Origin: AC-32 sp963717725
Lineage (GTDB): Bacteria > Actinomycetota > Thermoleophilia > Gaiellales > Gaiellaceae
Direction of reading: 5' to 3'
Assembly: GCA_963717725.1 (NCBI GenBank)
Contig: CAVQWS010000024.1
Span: 1 to 64,000, forward strand
Length of the DNA: 64,000 nucleotides
Shown here: positions 28,751 through 37,204 of the stretch, piece after piece
Layout: each line of letters begins with the position of its first letter
How positions within the stretch are numbered: the first letter of the stretch is position 1
The notes under the pieces: model-generated
What the model was told of the DNA's origin: nothing
The model's database searches: none
The model's input: the letters and a program-made list of their open reading frames with translations, nothing else
Position numbers and translations under genes: made by a program

Positions 28751-29203
28751 CTAGCTGACCGCGCTTCGCGGGTTTGTCGCCACGTCTCGCAGCGCCCGCT
28801 CCATGCTCGGCTCGGAAAGGCCCTCGGCGGCGCGTCGGCGCGCGGCGTTGAGCTGCTTCGTCAGCGAGCGCACCTGACGCTTCAGGTCGGTGACCGACTC
28901 CCGCAGACCGCGTTCGTCGGCGTCGCGAGCCTCGAGCAGTTCCCGCACCGTCGCCCGGTGCAGCCAGTCCGGCCACTCCCGGAACGGGATCCCCCTCAGG
29001 TCGATGGCGACCCCGCCACCGCAGCCGTCGCACAGCTCGCGCGTCTCGATCCGGCGGCGGTCGATCCGTTCGCCGCAGGAGTCGCTGGTGATGGAGTCGG
29101 CGACGCTCTGCGGCCTAATGCTTTCGGAGGTGGCTGCAAACAGGCCGAGCGGCCTATGGACAGCGGGGCCGCGCTCCAGGCGGCCCAGCTTGCCGTCGGC
29201 CGT
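28751..29203 (-). CDS. zinc-ribbon-like plus coiled-coil ORF without a clear start
   Basis: On the minus strand a frame carries DSCGERIDRRRIETRELCDG followed by CGGGVAIDLRGIP (C-x14-C-x2-C, zinc-ribbon-like). Next come PFREWPDWLHRATVRELLEA and a coiled coil (ADERGLRESVTDLKRQVRSL). No ATG, GTG or TTG precedes the cysteines in frame; a GTG-initiated 65-residue version covers only the coiled coil. It may be a truncated gene at the decayed edge of the island. Confidence 0.35.
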   Translation of the reverse strand, partial: TADGKLGRLERGPAVHRPLGLFAATSESIRPQSVADSITSDSCGERIDRRRIETRELCDGCGGGVAIDLRGIPFREWPDWLHRATVRELLEARDADERGLRESVTDLKRQVRSLTKQLNAARRRAAEGLSEPSMERALRDVATNPRSAVS

Positions 29204-29290
29204 CTAGCGCACGAGGATTGTGCTGCCGCTGTCGTCTACATTGACGACGATCTTGCCGTCGCTCTGGAGGACGGCGGCGTTGGCGCCACC
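29204..29290 (-). pseudogene. remnant of a delta-60-type repeat protein C-terminus
   Basis: The minus strand encodes ANAAVLQSDGKIVVNVDDSG followed by STILVR and a stop. The LQSDGKIVV core is typical of delta-60 repeats found in long secreted proteins. Nothing similar continues upstream, so only the last repeat survives. Confidence 0.45.
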
Positions 29291-29371
29291 GAGCTAGCCC
29301 GACGGCGAACAACCGGTTGCTCACTGGGTCCTCTCGATTGGCCGAGGGTGGATCCTCCTAGACGGCGGGCC

Positions 29372-30154
29372 TCAGGGTCGGCGCGGGTGCGGCTGCGGCT
29401 TTCCCGCACCTGACGCGCCCGTCGCCTGGGGCGCGGCCGGCTGAAGGCCGCGGTGCTCGAGGATCACCTCGAGCAGCCGGCAGGAGTGGAGCACGTGCTC
29501 GTGAGCGAGAGCCCTTGCGCCGTCGGAGCTGCCGGCGATGAGGGCGTCGAGGATCGCGCGGTGTTGGTTCACGTTCTGTCGGTAAAGGTTGTCGATCTCG
29601 GGGCCGCCTGGGCGCCAGCGGCTGAGGAACGTCCGCCGCGCGCTCTTGGCGACCTGCTCGACGAACGGGACGTCGGCCGCCTCGTAGATGACGTCGTGGA
29701 AGTGGTAGTTCGCGCGCACCCAGTCGACTGTCAGCCGTCTCCGCACGCTCTCGCTCCGACTGCGGTCGAGCAGCTGGTCCGTCAGCTCCTCGAACCGCGC
29801 CTCGGCCGCCGCCAGCTCATCGAGCCGGGCCGGGGTCATGTTCGGCGACGCAAGACCGGTCACGAGCGCCTCGAGCTCGGCGCGGACGAGGAACGCCTGG
29901 CGCAACTCGTCGAGTGAGATCGTCCGCACCCAAACGCCGCGGTTCGGGGTGAAGGACACGAGGCCCGTCGCGGTCAGGCGACGAAGCGCCTCACGGATGG
30001 GAGTGCGGCTGACGCCAAAGCGCTCGGAGAGCTGTTCCTGCCGCAGGACGACGCCGGGCGGCAGCTCGCCGGAGATGATCTCGTCCTCGATCGCGACCGC
30101 GATCTCGTCGGCCTTGGTGCCGCCCGCGTCCTCGCCTGAGGCTAGCTCCGAAAT
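29372..30154 (-). CDS. GntR-family (FadR/FCD subfamily) transcriptional regulator
   Basis: An N-terminal winged helix (IAVAIEDEIISGELPPGVVL, SERFGVSRTPIREALRRLTA, GLVSFTPNRGVWV) is followed by an FCD ligand domain with metal-type residues (NYHFHDVIYEAADVPFVEQV, NQHRAILDALIAG, AHEHVLHSC). It directly follows aceA and probably controls the glyoxylate operon. No ATG, GTG or TTG lies in frame before the winged helix. An ATT at 30152-30154, overlapping the aceA stop region, would give 260 residues; otherwise the 5' end has an indel. A GTG at 29959 would lose the DNA-binding domain. Confidence 0.85.
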   Translation of the reverse strand: MSELASGEDAGGTKADEIAVAIEDEIISGELPPGVVLRQEQLSERFGVSRTPIREALRRLTATGLVSFTPNRGVWVRTISLDELRQAFLVRAELEALVTGLASPNMTPARLDELAAAEARFEELTDQLLDRSRSESVRRRLTVDWVRANYHFHDVIYEAADVPFVEQVAKSARRTFLSRWRPGGPEIDNLYRQNVNQHRAILDALIAGSSDGARALAHEHVLHSCRLLEVILEHRGLQPAAPQATGASGAGKPQPHPRRP

Positions 30155-31404
30155 TGAGCGGCCTCCGTGGAGCCCTCGAGTGCCAGCGTCGAGCTTTTCC
30201 CACCGCTGATCGCCTGCGCGACGGCGTCGAAGTAGCCCGCACCGGCCTCGCGCTGGTGCCGCGTCGCCGTGTAACCGTGCTCCTCAAGCGCGAACTCACC
30301 CTCCTGCAGGCGCACGTAGGCGCTCATCCCCTCCCGTGCATAGCCGTACGCGAGCTCGAACATGGCGGAGTTGATCGAGTGGAAGCCGGCGAGAGTGACG
30401 AACTGGAAGCGATACCCCAGGGCGGCCAGGTCGTCCTGGAAGCCCGCGATCGCGTTGTCGTCGAGCTGCGAGCGCCAGTTGAACGACGGCGAGCAGTTGT
30501 AGGCGAGCATCTTCCCAGGGAACTCCTCGTGGATCGCCTGCGCGAACTCGCGCGCCTCGCCCATGTCAGGCGTCGACGTCTCGAACCAAACGAGGTCGGC
30601 GTACGGCGCAACCGCACAGCCACGCGCGATCGCGGCCTCGAGCCCCGCCCGGACGACGAAGAAGCCCTCCGGCGTACGCTCGCCCGTGAGGAAGGGTTCG
30701 TCCGCGGGATCGGCGTCGCTCGTCAGCAGTGCCGCGCTGAGCGCGTCGGTGCGCGCGACGAGGATGGTCGGCACACCGCAGACGTCGGCGGCGAGCCTCG
30801 CCGCTGCGAGGGTCCGCAGGAACTGGTTCGTCGGCACGAGCACCTTGCCGCCGAGGTGGCCGCACTTCTTCTCGGACGAGAGCTGGTCCTCGAAGTGCAC
30901 GGCTGCCGCGCCCGCCTCGATCATCGCCTTCATCAGCTCGAAGGCGTTGAGCGGCCCGCCGAAGCCCGCCTCGGCATCGGCGACGATCGGCGCGAGCCAG
31001 TACGTCTCGGTGTCCCCCTCGGCGGTGTGGATCTGGTCGGCCCGGAGCAGAGCGTTGTTAAGGCGGCGCACGAGAGCCGGCCCGCTGTTGGCGGGATACA
31101 GGCTCTGATCGGGGTACGTGTGGCCGCCGAGATTGGCATCGGCGGCAACCTGCCAGCCGCTCAGGTAGATCGCCTTCAGGCCGGCCTTGACCATCTGCAC
31201 AGCCTGGCCGCCGGTCAGCGCGCCGAGCGCAGGCACGTACTCCTCGGAGTGGAGCAGCGTCCAGAGCCGCTCCGCGCCGAGCCGGGCGAGCGTGTGCGCG
31301 ACCTGGACCGTGCCACGCAGGCGGAGCACGTCCTCGCTCGCGTAGGGACGCTCGATTCCCTCCCAGCGCCCGTTCGCCGTGCCGTTCGCGCTTCCGTCAA
31401 CCAT
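30142..31404 (-). CDS. aceA: isocitrate lyase
   Basis: 420 residues; cleaves isocitrate to glyoxylate and succinate. The catalytic Cys is in EKKCGHLGGKVLVPTNQF; the substrate/Mg site is seen in IYLSGWQVAADANLGGHTYP, VADAEAGFGGPLNAFEL and YNCSPSFNW. Its start overlaps the end of aceB by 8 nt, so the two are coupled. This completes the glyoxylate bypass for growth on acetate or fatty acids. Confidence 0.97.
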   Translation of the reverse strand: MVDGSANGTANGRWEGIERPYASEDVLRLRGTVQVAHTLARLGAERLWTLLHSEEYVPALGALTGGQAVQMVKAGLKAIYLSGWQVAADANLGGHTYPDQSLYPANSGPALVRRLNNALLRADQIHTAEGDTETYWLAPIVADAEAGFGGPLNAFELMKAMIEAGAAAVHFEDQLSSEKKCGHLGGKVLVPTNQFLRTLAAARLAADVCGVPTILVARTDALSAALLTSDADPADEPFLTGERTPEGFFVVRAGLEAAIARGCAVAPYADLVWFETSTPDMGEAREFAQAIHEEFPGKMLAYNCSPSFNWRSQLDDNAIAGFQDDLAALGYRFQFVTLAGFHSINSAMFELAYGYAREGMSAYVRLQEGEFALEEHGYTATRHQREAGAGYFDAVAQAISGGKSSTLALEGSTEAAQFRS

Positions 31405-32992
31405 CCGTGTCCCCCTCTTCGTCTAGGTAGTCGTAGGCCGGCAGGGTCAGGAACTCGACGAAGTCCTCGCCGAGCGCCACTTGCTCGAAGATCTCGTGCG
31501 CCTCGGCGGCGCGGCTTCGGTCGTACACCTCGTCGCCGAACTGCCCCCGGAGCAGATCCAGCTCCTCGTCGATCACGGCGCGCACCCAGTCGCGCTCGAA
31601 ACGCCCGTGGCGCAGCCACTGCCAGACCTGGGAGCGGGCGATCTCCGCGGTCGCCGCATCCTCCATCAGGTTGTAGATCGCGGCCGCGCCGGTCCCGCGC
31701 AGCCATGCCGAGAGGTACTGGATCGCGACGCTGATGTCGTTGCGGAGTCCTTCCTCGGTGACCTCGCCCGCGGTCGACGCGACATCAAGGAGGTCGGCCG
31801 CGTTGGCCGAGACGTCCTCGCGCTGCCGCCCGAGCTGGTTCGGCCGCTTCCCGAGCACACGGTCGAACTCCTCCAGCGCGACCGGCACGAGGTCGGGGTG
31901 AGCGATCCAGGTGCCGTCGAACCCGTCGCCGGCCTCGCGCTGCTTGTCCTCTCGGACCTTCGCGAGCGCGCACGCGTTCAGCTCTGAGTCCTTGCGGCTC
32001 GGGATGAAGGCGGCCATTCCGCCCATCGCGTGCGCGCCTCGCCGGTGGCACGTCTTGACGAGCAGCTCCGCGTATGCGCGCATGAACGGCGCGGTCATCG
32101 TCACGCTGTTGCGGTCAGGCAGGACGAACTCGGGCCGGTCGCGGAACTTCTTGATGATGCTGAACATGTAGTCCCAGCGGCCCGCGTTGAGACCGGCCGC
32201 GTGCTCGCGCAGCTCCCAGAGAATCTCGTCCATCTCGAAGGCTGCGAGGACGGTCTCGATCAGCACCGTCGCCTTGATCGAGCCGCGAGGGATGTCGAGC
32301 GCCTCTTCGGCGTGCGTGAAGACGTCGTTCCACAGCCGCGCCTCGGGGTGGCTCTCGAGCTTCGGCAGGTAGAGGTACGGGCCGGTTCCGCGGTCGAGCA
32401 GGCGGCGCCCGTTATGGAAGAGGTAGAGGCCGAAATCGAACAGGCTGGCCGAGACGGGCTGGCCGTCGACCTTGAAGTGCCGCTCGACCAGGTGCCAGCC
32501 ACGCGGCCTCACGAGCAGCGTCGCCACCTCGTCGTTCAGGCGGTAGCTCTTGCCGTCGGTGCTCTCGAACTCGATCGTGCGGTCGATCGCGTCGACGAGG
32601 TTCGCCTGGCCCTCGACCATGTTGTGCCACGTCGGTGAGTTCGCGTCCTCGAAGTCGGCCATGAACATCCGCGCGCCCGAGTTGAGTGCGTTGATGACCA
32701 TCTTCCGGTCGGTCGGCCCGGTGATCTCGACGCGCCGGTCGAGCAGGTCAGAGGGAACCGGATCAATCACCCAGTCGGTCTCGCGTAGCTCGCGCGTCTC
32801 GGGCAGGAAGTCCGGCAGCTCTCCGGCCGCCAGCCGACGCTGCCGCTCGGCGCGAGCAAGCAGCAGCTCGAGTCGCCGAGCCCCGAAGCGCCGCTCGAGC
32901 TCGGCGACGAAGGCGAGCGCCTCGGCGGTGAGGATCCGGCCCAGACGCAGGTCTTCCACACCTGCGACGTCGGCTCCGGCCAAAGCGGTCAC
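31397..32992 (-). CDS. aceB: malate synthase A
   Basis: 531 residues, the length of malate synthase A. It condenses glyoxylate with acetyl-CoA. Landmarks are MFMADFEDANSPTWHNMVEG, LVRPRGWHLVERH (catalytic Arg region), LIETVLAAFEMDEILWELRE, GLNAGRWDYMFSIIKKFRD, and AHAMGGMAAFIPSRKDSELN, with DGTWIAHPDLVPVA near the C-terminal catalytic Asp region. GTG start at 32992, 6 nt after a small upstream gene. First large gene of the operon. Confidence 0.97.
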   Translation of the reverse strand: MTALAGADVAGVEDLRLGRILTAEALAFVAELERRFGARRLELLLARAERQRRLAAGELPDFLPETRELRETDWVIDPVPSDLLDRRVEITGPTDRKMVINALNSGARMFMADFEDANSPTWHNMVEGQANLVDAIDRTIEFESTDGKSYRLNDEVATLLVRPRGWHLVERHFKVDGQPVSASLFDFGLYLFHNGRRLLDRGTGPYLYLPKLESHPEARLWNDVFTHAEEALDIPRGSIKATVLIETVLAAFEMDEILWELREHAAGLNAGRWDYMFSIIKKFRDRPEFVLPDRNSVTMTAPFMRAYAELLVKTCHRRGAHAMGGMAAFIPSRKDSELNACALAKVREDKQREAGDGFDGTWIAHPDLVPVALEEFDRVLGKRPNQLGRQREDVSANAADLLDVASTAGEVTEEGLRNDISVAIQYLSAWLRGTGAAAIYNLMEDAATAEIARSQVWQWLRHGRFERDWVRAVIDEELDLLRGQFGDEVYDRSRAAEAHEIFEQVALGEDFVEFLTLPAYDYLDEEGDTDG

Positions 32993-32998
32993 CTGCGG

Positions 32999-33190
32999 CT
33001 ACTCGTTCGCGTGGTCGCGTTCGCAGAACTCCGGGCATGTGCACGGAGCCGACTCGGCGGCCGTGACGACGTACCGGGCGCACGCCGAGCGCCTTGTGGC
33101 GGGGGCGGAGGGGGCGGAAGCGTGCGCCGGAGCGCTGCCGTTCCCGTTTCGCTCGACAAGCCGATCCCGGCCCCTCAGTCTCGAAAGCAA
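32999..33190 (-). CDS. small Cys-rich-tailed ORF leading the aceB operon
   Basis: A strong AGGAGGT lies 7 nt upstream of an in-frame TTG at 33190 (a GTG at 33199 overlaps the ribosome site and is less likely). The 63-residue product ends SAPCTCPEFCERDHANE, with three Cys and a His that could bind a metal. Its stop is only 6 nt from the aceB start. It may be a leader peptide or a small metal-binding protein. No homologue is known to me. Confidence 0.5.
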   Translation of the reverse strand: MLSRLRGRDRLVERNGNGSAPAHASAPSAPATRRSACARYVVTAAESAPCTCPEFCERDHANE

Positions 33191-33261
33191 ACGCGTCACC
33201 TCCTGATCGTGTCATATCTCGGATCCGAAGTCGACCAAGCGAGCGGCCTTTCCACTCTTTC

Positions 33262-33282
33262 GTTTAGTAAACCGGTCGGTTT
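33262..33282. promoter_or_regulatory. TetR-type operator-like palindromes upstream of the glyoxylate operon
   Basis: AAACC-GGTC-GGTTT (33269-33282) is an inverted repeat of the form used by many TetR-family repressors, and it overlaps GTTTA-G-TAAAC (33262-33272). It lies about 75 nt upstream of the small leader ORF. No TetR gene is in the window, so the regulator is unknown; the linked regulator is of the GntR family. Confidence 0.4.
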
Positions 33283-33616
33283 TGGATCCATTCCACGGCT
33301 ACAGCAGTGGCGGTTGCCTGCGCGATGAGCGCTTCGGTGTCGGCGAGGGCGGGGCGGTAGCCCATCGAGCTGAACAGCTCAGGGCCTGTCGAAGAGGTTC
33401 CTCGGCGACGGGGTCTTCGAGGGCGACCAGGCAGCGTCCCTGGCCGAGCAGCGCGTATGCCTGTTCCGGGACGGTGCCGTGGTGGCTCCCACCCCGATGC
33501 GGCCTCGAGGTACACCTCGGCTGCACTTTCGTGGTCACCTCGACCTTCGACGAGTTGTGCTTTGCAGCTTTCGAGCACGTAGCGGGCTTGTGGCGACAAC
33601 GATCCAGCCCCGGCAT
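33264..33616 (-). pseudogene. TPR tail of an adenylate-cyclase/LuxR-type ATPase, broken
   Basis: Three fragments in two frames line up as one C-terminal TPR domain: SPQARYVLESCKAQLVEGRG, then PEQAYALLGQGRCLVALEDP, then GPELFSSMGYRPALADTEAL. Two frame changes (near 33490 and 33380) and no upstream ATPase part make it a remnant. Its last codons overlap the TetR-type palindromes. The 210 nt between it and the LuxR gene contain one more short minus-strand frame (33535-33765) that I cannot identify. Confidence 0.65.
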
Positions 33617-33830
33617 GCCGGCTCGAGCAGCCGCGTCATCGTCGTCTCCTCATCGATGTCGAGTCTCTCGGCCATCTCCTGCAGCGTCGCGCCCTCATCG
33701 TCGCCGAAGAACGGTCGGTGCTGCAGCAGGACGCGCGGGTCACCGCCGGCGGTGTCTCTTCTCATCGCCCCTCCTCGATGACGCGGTAGATGCCCCGGCG
33801 GTCTCCGGATCCTCCTCGACGCGGATGTTG

Positions 33831-36680
33831 CTAGGCCGAGACTGGGGCGCCGTCGGCGAGTGCGGCGGGAAGCTCGTCTCTCGAGTCGACCCGCAGCTTG
33901 CGGTAGACGCTCGTAAGGTGACCCTCGACCGTGCGCGTCGTGATGAAGAGCATCTGGGCGATCTGGCGGTTGCTTAGGCCTTGGCTGACGAACTCGGCGA
34001 CACGGCGCTCGCTGGCTGTTAGCGAGTCAAGGCCGCTGAGAACGACCCGGCGCGGGCGAGCACCGGTGGCGCGGAGCTCGGTCTCGGCGTATTCGGCGAG
34101 AGTTCTGGCGCCGACACGGTGGGCGGCGTCGAGAGCGTCGCGGAGCAGCTCCCGCGCCTCGGTGCGACGGTTGCGGCGCCGAAGCATCGCGCCGAGATCG
34201 GCGAGGGCACGCGCTCTCTCCAATCGGTCACCGCCGCGCTCGAGCGCCTCGATCGCCTCACGGAGGAGAAGCGCTCCACGTTCACCGCCGGCCACGGCAC
34301 CGGCGGCATGCTTCGCGACACCGACCGCACGCGGGGCGCCGAAGGCCCGGGCCAGCTCGAGCTCCTCCTCTGCGAGGCGTTCGGCCGACTCGTGATCGCC
34401 GAGCGCGAGCTGGGCGAGCGCCGCCTCCGAGCGCCAGGGGAGGTAGCTCGGACAGGTGACGATCGCCCGCGTCAGATCTACGCCAAGGCCAAGGAAGTCC
34501 TCCAGCCCTTCGACGACTCGTCCTTGCGCGATCCGCAAACGTCCGCGGGCGAAGCGAAGACCCCAGGCCGTGGCGAATCCGCTCCCTGCTTCGGGATCGA
34601 ACGGCGCGAGCGCCCGCTCTGCTTCGTCAAGCTTGCCCTGATGGACTAGCACCTTGATGAGCAGACTGCCGTTCATGACCCGGTACATAGGTGGCGCGGG
34701 GAGCTCGGTCGCGGCAAGCGCCGTCCGGGCATCTCCTTCGGCGGCGCTCAGATCGCCGCGTCGCAGAGCAAGCCAGCCTCGATCGCGCAGGCCAACGGCG
34801 AGCCTGCCACCGTCTCCGGTCACCCGCGCCTGCGCGATCGAGGCATCGAGCAGCGGCCGCAACTGCGCATACTTTTCGGCCAAAAGAAGCGCGAACGTGG
34901 CATGCGAAAACCAAGCTGCGAACGAGAACCATGGCCCCCTGTCCGAGATGGGCGCTGCACTGTCTTGGGCCAACAGCGCTCGGGTCGCGAGGTCGGCGCC
35001 GGTCTCGGCGGGTTCGTTCGTGAGGATGGAGACGAACGCGGCTGAGGCCAATGCCTCAGGTGGCGCGGCGGGATCGCTCGCGGCACGCTCGCGCAACCTC
35101 TCGCGGCGGAGGGCCACTGAGGGGGCGGTCACGGGGTCGTTCAGCGCGGGTAGGACGGCCGCAGCCTCGAGCTGGAGCGCGAGCTCGGCGTCACCAGAAT
35201 CGAGCGCCGTTGCTGCGCGATCAAGAACCTCGACCGCCTCCGTGTAGTGCTGGGCGCGGCTGAGCGCGTGGGCCAGCACCATCGCTGCCTCGGCGGCTAG
35301 TGCGGTGTTCGGCGTAGCGTCCACGGCCTGCTGCAAGTGCTCAGGCCAGCCGGGGAGCCCGGCGCTCGCCTCGGCCATTCCGAGGTCGAGCAGTAATCCC
35401 GACCGCTCGCCCAGCGGCGGTGGCTCGGCGAGCACCCGGCGCAGGAAGACGGCTTCCGACTCGGAAGCGCCCTGCTGTCGCGCCGCGCGGGCGGCTGCGA
35501 CCAGCCGATCAACGACCCAACGGTCGCCAGCGGGTTCGCTGACCAGCAGATGCTCGGCGACACTCGCGTTAGCGCCCGGTTGCTCGGCGAGCAGCTCCGC
35601 GGCACGGCGGTGGCCTTGCGCGCGCTGGGAGCTGGAGAGTTCCGAGTAGATCCCGTCGCGGACGAGCGGATGCACGAACGTCAGCGGCCGGCCGGACTCG
35701 AGGATCCCGACAGACCCCAGCAAATCGGCCGCATCCGCGGCCTCGAGCTCTTCGAGGCCAGCGAGTCGCGCCGCCTGCAGCAGGTCGCTCTGCTCGAGGA
35801 TCGCCAGCGCTCGGGCAAGCTCGCCCGCGTGGTCGGGCAGCCGGAGGAGCTGGAGGTGAACCGAGCGACCAACCGTTTCTACACCGCTTCCGATGCCTTC
35901 CTGGCTCAGTGCCGTCACGAGCTCGCGCACGAGGAACGGCGTCCCACGCGTTACGCGCAGGCAGGTGTCGACAACATCCGGCTCCGGAGCCCGACCGAGC
36001 CCAGCCTCGAGAAGCTGGACGACGGCGGCGCTTGTCAGGGGTTGGAGACGGATCGCATCGGCAGATGGATCCGTCGTCATGGTCGCAAGCAGCTCGGCTT
36101 CTGCCCCCGCTCCAGGAGGGCGGGTGGCGATGACCAGGGCGACCTCCAGCTCTTCGAGCCGCGTGAGCAGGAAGGCCAGGTAACGGAGAGATGCAGCGTC
36201 TGCCCAGTGCGCATCGTCGACGACCAAGCAGAGCGGGCCCACGGCGGCGAGGTTCGCGCACAGCCAGTAGAGGCCGTGGAGGATCGCGAAGGAAGGATCG
36301 ACGCCTGGGGAAGGGAGACCCTCTGCAGGACGTGCGCCAGCGAGCCCAAGCGTGCCAGCAGCAATGCCGGCAGCGGCTTGCAGCAGATCAGCGCGCTCGA
36401 GCTCCGATGCCTCGGCCAGCGGTGGCTCGAACAGCTGCCGCACGACTCCGAAAGCGAAGTTGTTTTCCATCTCGGTCGCCCGTGCCCGTAGTACGCGCAT
36501 TCCGCCCTCTGTCGCCGCGTTTCGGGCGGCCGCGAGCAACGCCGTCTTGCCGATCCCGGCCGGCCCTTCGACTACAACGAACCTCCCGCGCCCCGTGCGA
36601 ACGTCGGCGAGCGCCGACTCGATCCGCGCCAGCTCATCGCTCCGCTCGAGCAGCGCTCCGGTGGCCCTGGCCACTTTCAT
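33831..36680 (-). CDS. large LuxR-family regulator with N-terminal AAA/STAND ATPase (paralogue 1)
   Basis: 949 residues. The N-terminal NTPase has Walker A VEGPAGIGKTALLAAARN, Walker B LCLVVDDAHWADAASLRYLA and a sensor region. The middle is helical TPR-like. The C-terminus is a LuxR helix-turn-helix, TASERRVAEFVSQGLSNRQI followed by TRTVEGHLTSVYRKL. These LAL/MalT-type regulators bind an inducer and ATP, then activate transcription. A paralogue with the same architecture lies at 40952-43803. Upstream is the tRNA-Asp-like remnant and a LacI-type palindrome; the next gene on the same strand is an RTX-like protein. Confidence 0.92.
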   Translation of the reverse strand: MKVARATGALLERSDELARIESALADVRTGRGRFVVVEGPAGIGKTALLAAARNAATEGGMRVLRARATEMENNFAFGVVRQLFEPPLAEASELERADLLQAAAGIAAGTLGLAGARPAEGLPSPGVDPSFAILHGLYWLCANLAAVGPLCLVVDDAHWADAASLRYLAFLLTRLEELEVALVIATRPPGAGAEAELLATMTTDPSADAIRLQPLTSAAVVQLLEAGLGRAPEPDVVDTCLRVTRGTPFLVRELVTALSQEGIGSGVETVGRSVHLQLLRLPDHAGELARALAILEQSDLLQAARLAGLEELEAADAADLLGSVGILESGRPLTFVHPLVRDGIYSELSSSQRAQGHRRAAELLAEQPGANASVAEHLLVSEPAGDRWVVDRLVAAARAARQQGASESEAVFLRRVLAEPPPLGERSGLLLDLGMAEASAGLPGWPEHLQQAVDATPNTALAAEAAMVLAHALSRAQHYTEAVEVLDRAATALDSGDAELALQLEAAAVLPALNDPVTAPSVALRRERLRERAASDPAAPPEALASAAFVSILTNEPAETGADLATRALLAQDSAAPISDRGPWFSFAAWFSHATFALLLAEKYAQLRPLLDASIAQARVTGDGGRLAVGLRDRGWLALRRGDLSAAEGDARTALAATELPAPPMYRVMNGSLLIKVLVHQGKLDEAERALAPFDPEAGSGFATAWGLRFARGRLRIAQGRVVEGLEDFLGLGVDLTRAIVTCPSYLPWRSEAALAQLALGDHESAERLAEEELELARAFGAPRAVGVAKHAAGAVAGGERGALLLREAIEALERGGDRLERARALADLGAMLRRRNRRTEARELLRDALDAAHRVGARTLAEYAETELRATGARPRRVVLSGLDSLTASERRVAEFVSQGLSNRQIAQMLFITTRTVEGHLTSVYRKLRVDSRDELPAALADGAPVSA

Positions 36681-36810
36681 GATGTCTCAAGCCTACTCCG
36701 GCGGATCGCGCTCCACACGGGCGCCGTCGACGGGATTGTGGTCAGCCACGGCCTCGTGTGGGCGGCCGTGCCTCCTTCGCAGTAGCGAGCTGTTTTCGGC
36801 TCGAACTCCC

Positions 36811-36876
36811 GGGAGCGTCGCGCGCTAAGACCGGCCTGTCACGCCGGGACGCGGGTTCGAGTCCCCGTCGCTCCCG
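36811..36876 (+). pseudogene. tRNA-Asp(GTC)-like remnant lacking a normal D-arm
   Basis: Acceptor arms GGGAGCG/CGCTCCC pair fully. The anticodon arm CCGGC-CTGTCAC-GCCGG has anticodon GTC, and the T-arm contains GGGTTCGAGTCCC. Only 13 nt lie between acceptor and anticodon stems, too short for a D-arm, and the T-stem has one extra C. At 66 nt it is best read as a decayed tRNA; a D-armless functional tRNA would be exceptional in bacteria. Confidence 0.6.
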
Positions 36877-37007
36877 TTCCGGCCTTTCGCCTGCAAATCG
36901 GCCTGTTGTGTGGGCTGACGCCTCTGGGAGCTCGCTATGGCCCATTCGTGGCCCGTTGCCTCTTCAGGGAAATACCTGCAAATCCCCCGCATTTTCTGCA
37001 CTTCGAA

Positions 37008-37021
37008 TGTGACCGGTCACA
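37008..37021. promoter_or_regulatory. perfect palindrome resembling a LacI-family operator
   Basis: TGTGACCGGTCACA is a perfect 14-bp palindrome close to the ideal lac-type site TGTGAGCGCTCACA. It lies in AT-rich DNA, 328 nt upstream of the LuxR-type start at 36680. No LacI-family gene is in the window. The spacer of 4 excludes a standard CRP site. Confidence 0.4.
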
Positions 37022-37159
37022 CGAACAAACCAGGTCAATTGATGCATGTGCCGAATCGCCAGATCGGCTGAACTCCTACGTCGGATTCCTCAATTTGATC
37101 GAGCTCTTCCTTTTCACGTACGAGCTCCAGATCGTCCTCCACGTGCCTCGCGCAGAAAA

Positions 37160-37185
37160 CGATCGGGGCCCGAGGACCCCGATCG
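37160..37185 (-). terminator. terminator of the RTX-like gene
   Basis: On the minus strand CGATCGGGG pairs with CCCCGATCG (8-nt loop), followed directly by TTTTCTG. A classical Rho-independent terminator 20 nt after the stop codon. Confidence 0.9.
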
Positions 37186-37204
37186 CTTGGAGGGGAGGTT
37201 CCTG

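Larger units (their letters stand above)
36681..37204. other. 524-nt non-coding stretch between LuxR-type gene and RTX-like gene
   Basis: It is markedly more AT-rich than its surroundings (for example 36990-37110). It holds a tRNA-Asp-like remnant (36811-36876), a TGTGACCGGTCACA palindrome (37008-37021) and a terminator (37160-37185) belonging to the RTX-like gene. No convincing gene is present; the long plus-strand frame crossing it is antisense to the RTX-like gene. Confidence 0.6.

Noticed and set aside
28380..28754. 124-codon open frame on the plus strand
   Set aside because: No ribosome site, no domain, codon pattern not typical of this genome; treated as debris.
37008..37021. CRP/cAMP site
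   Set aside because: Half-sites TGTGA/TCACA are separated by 4 rather than 6 bp.
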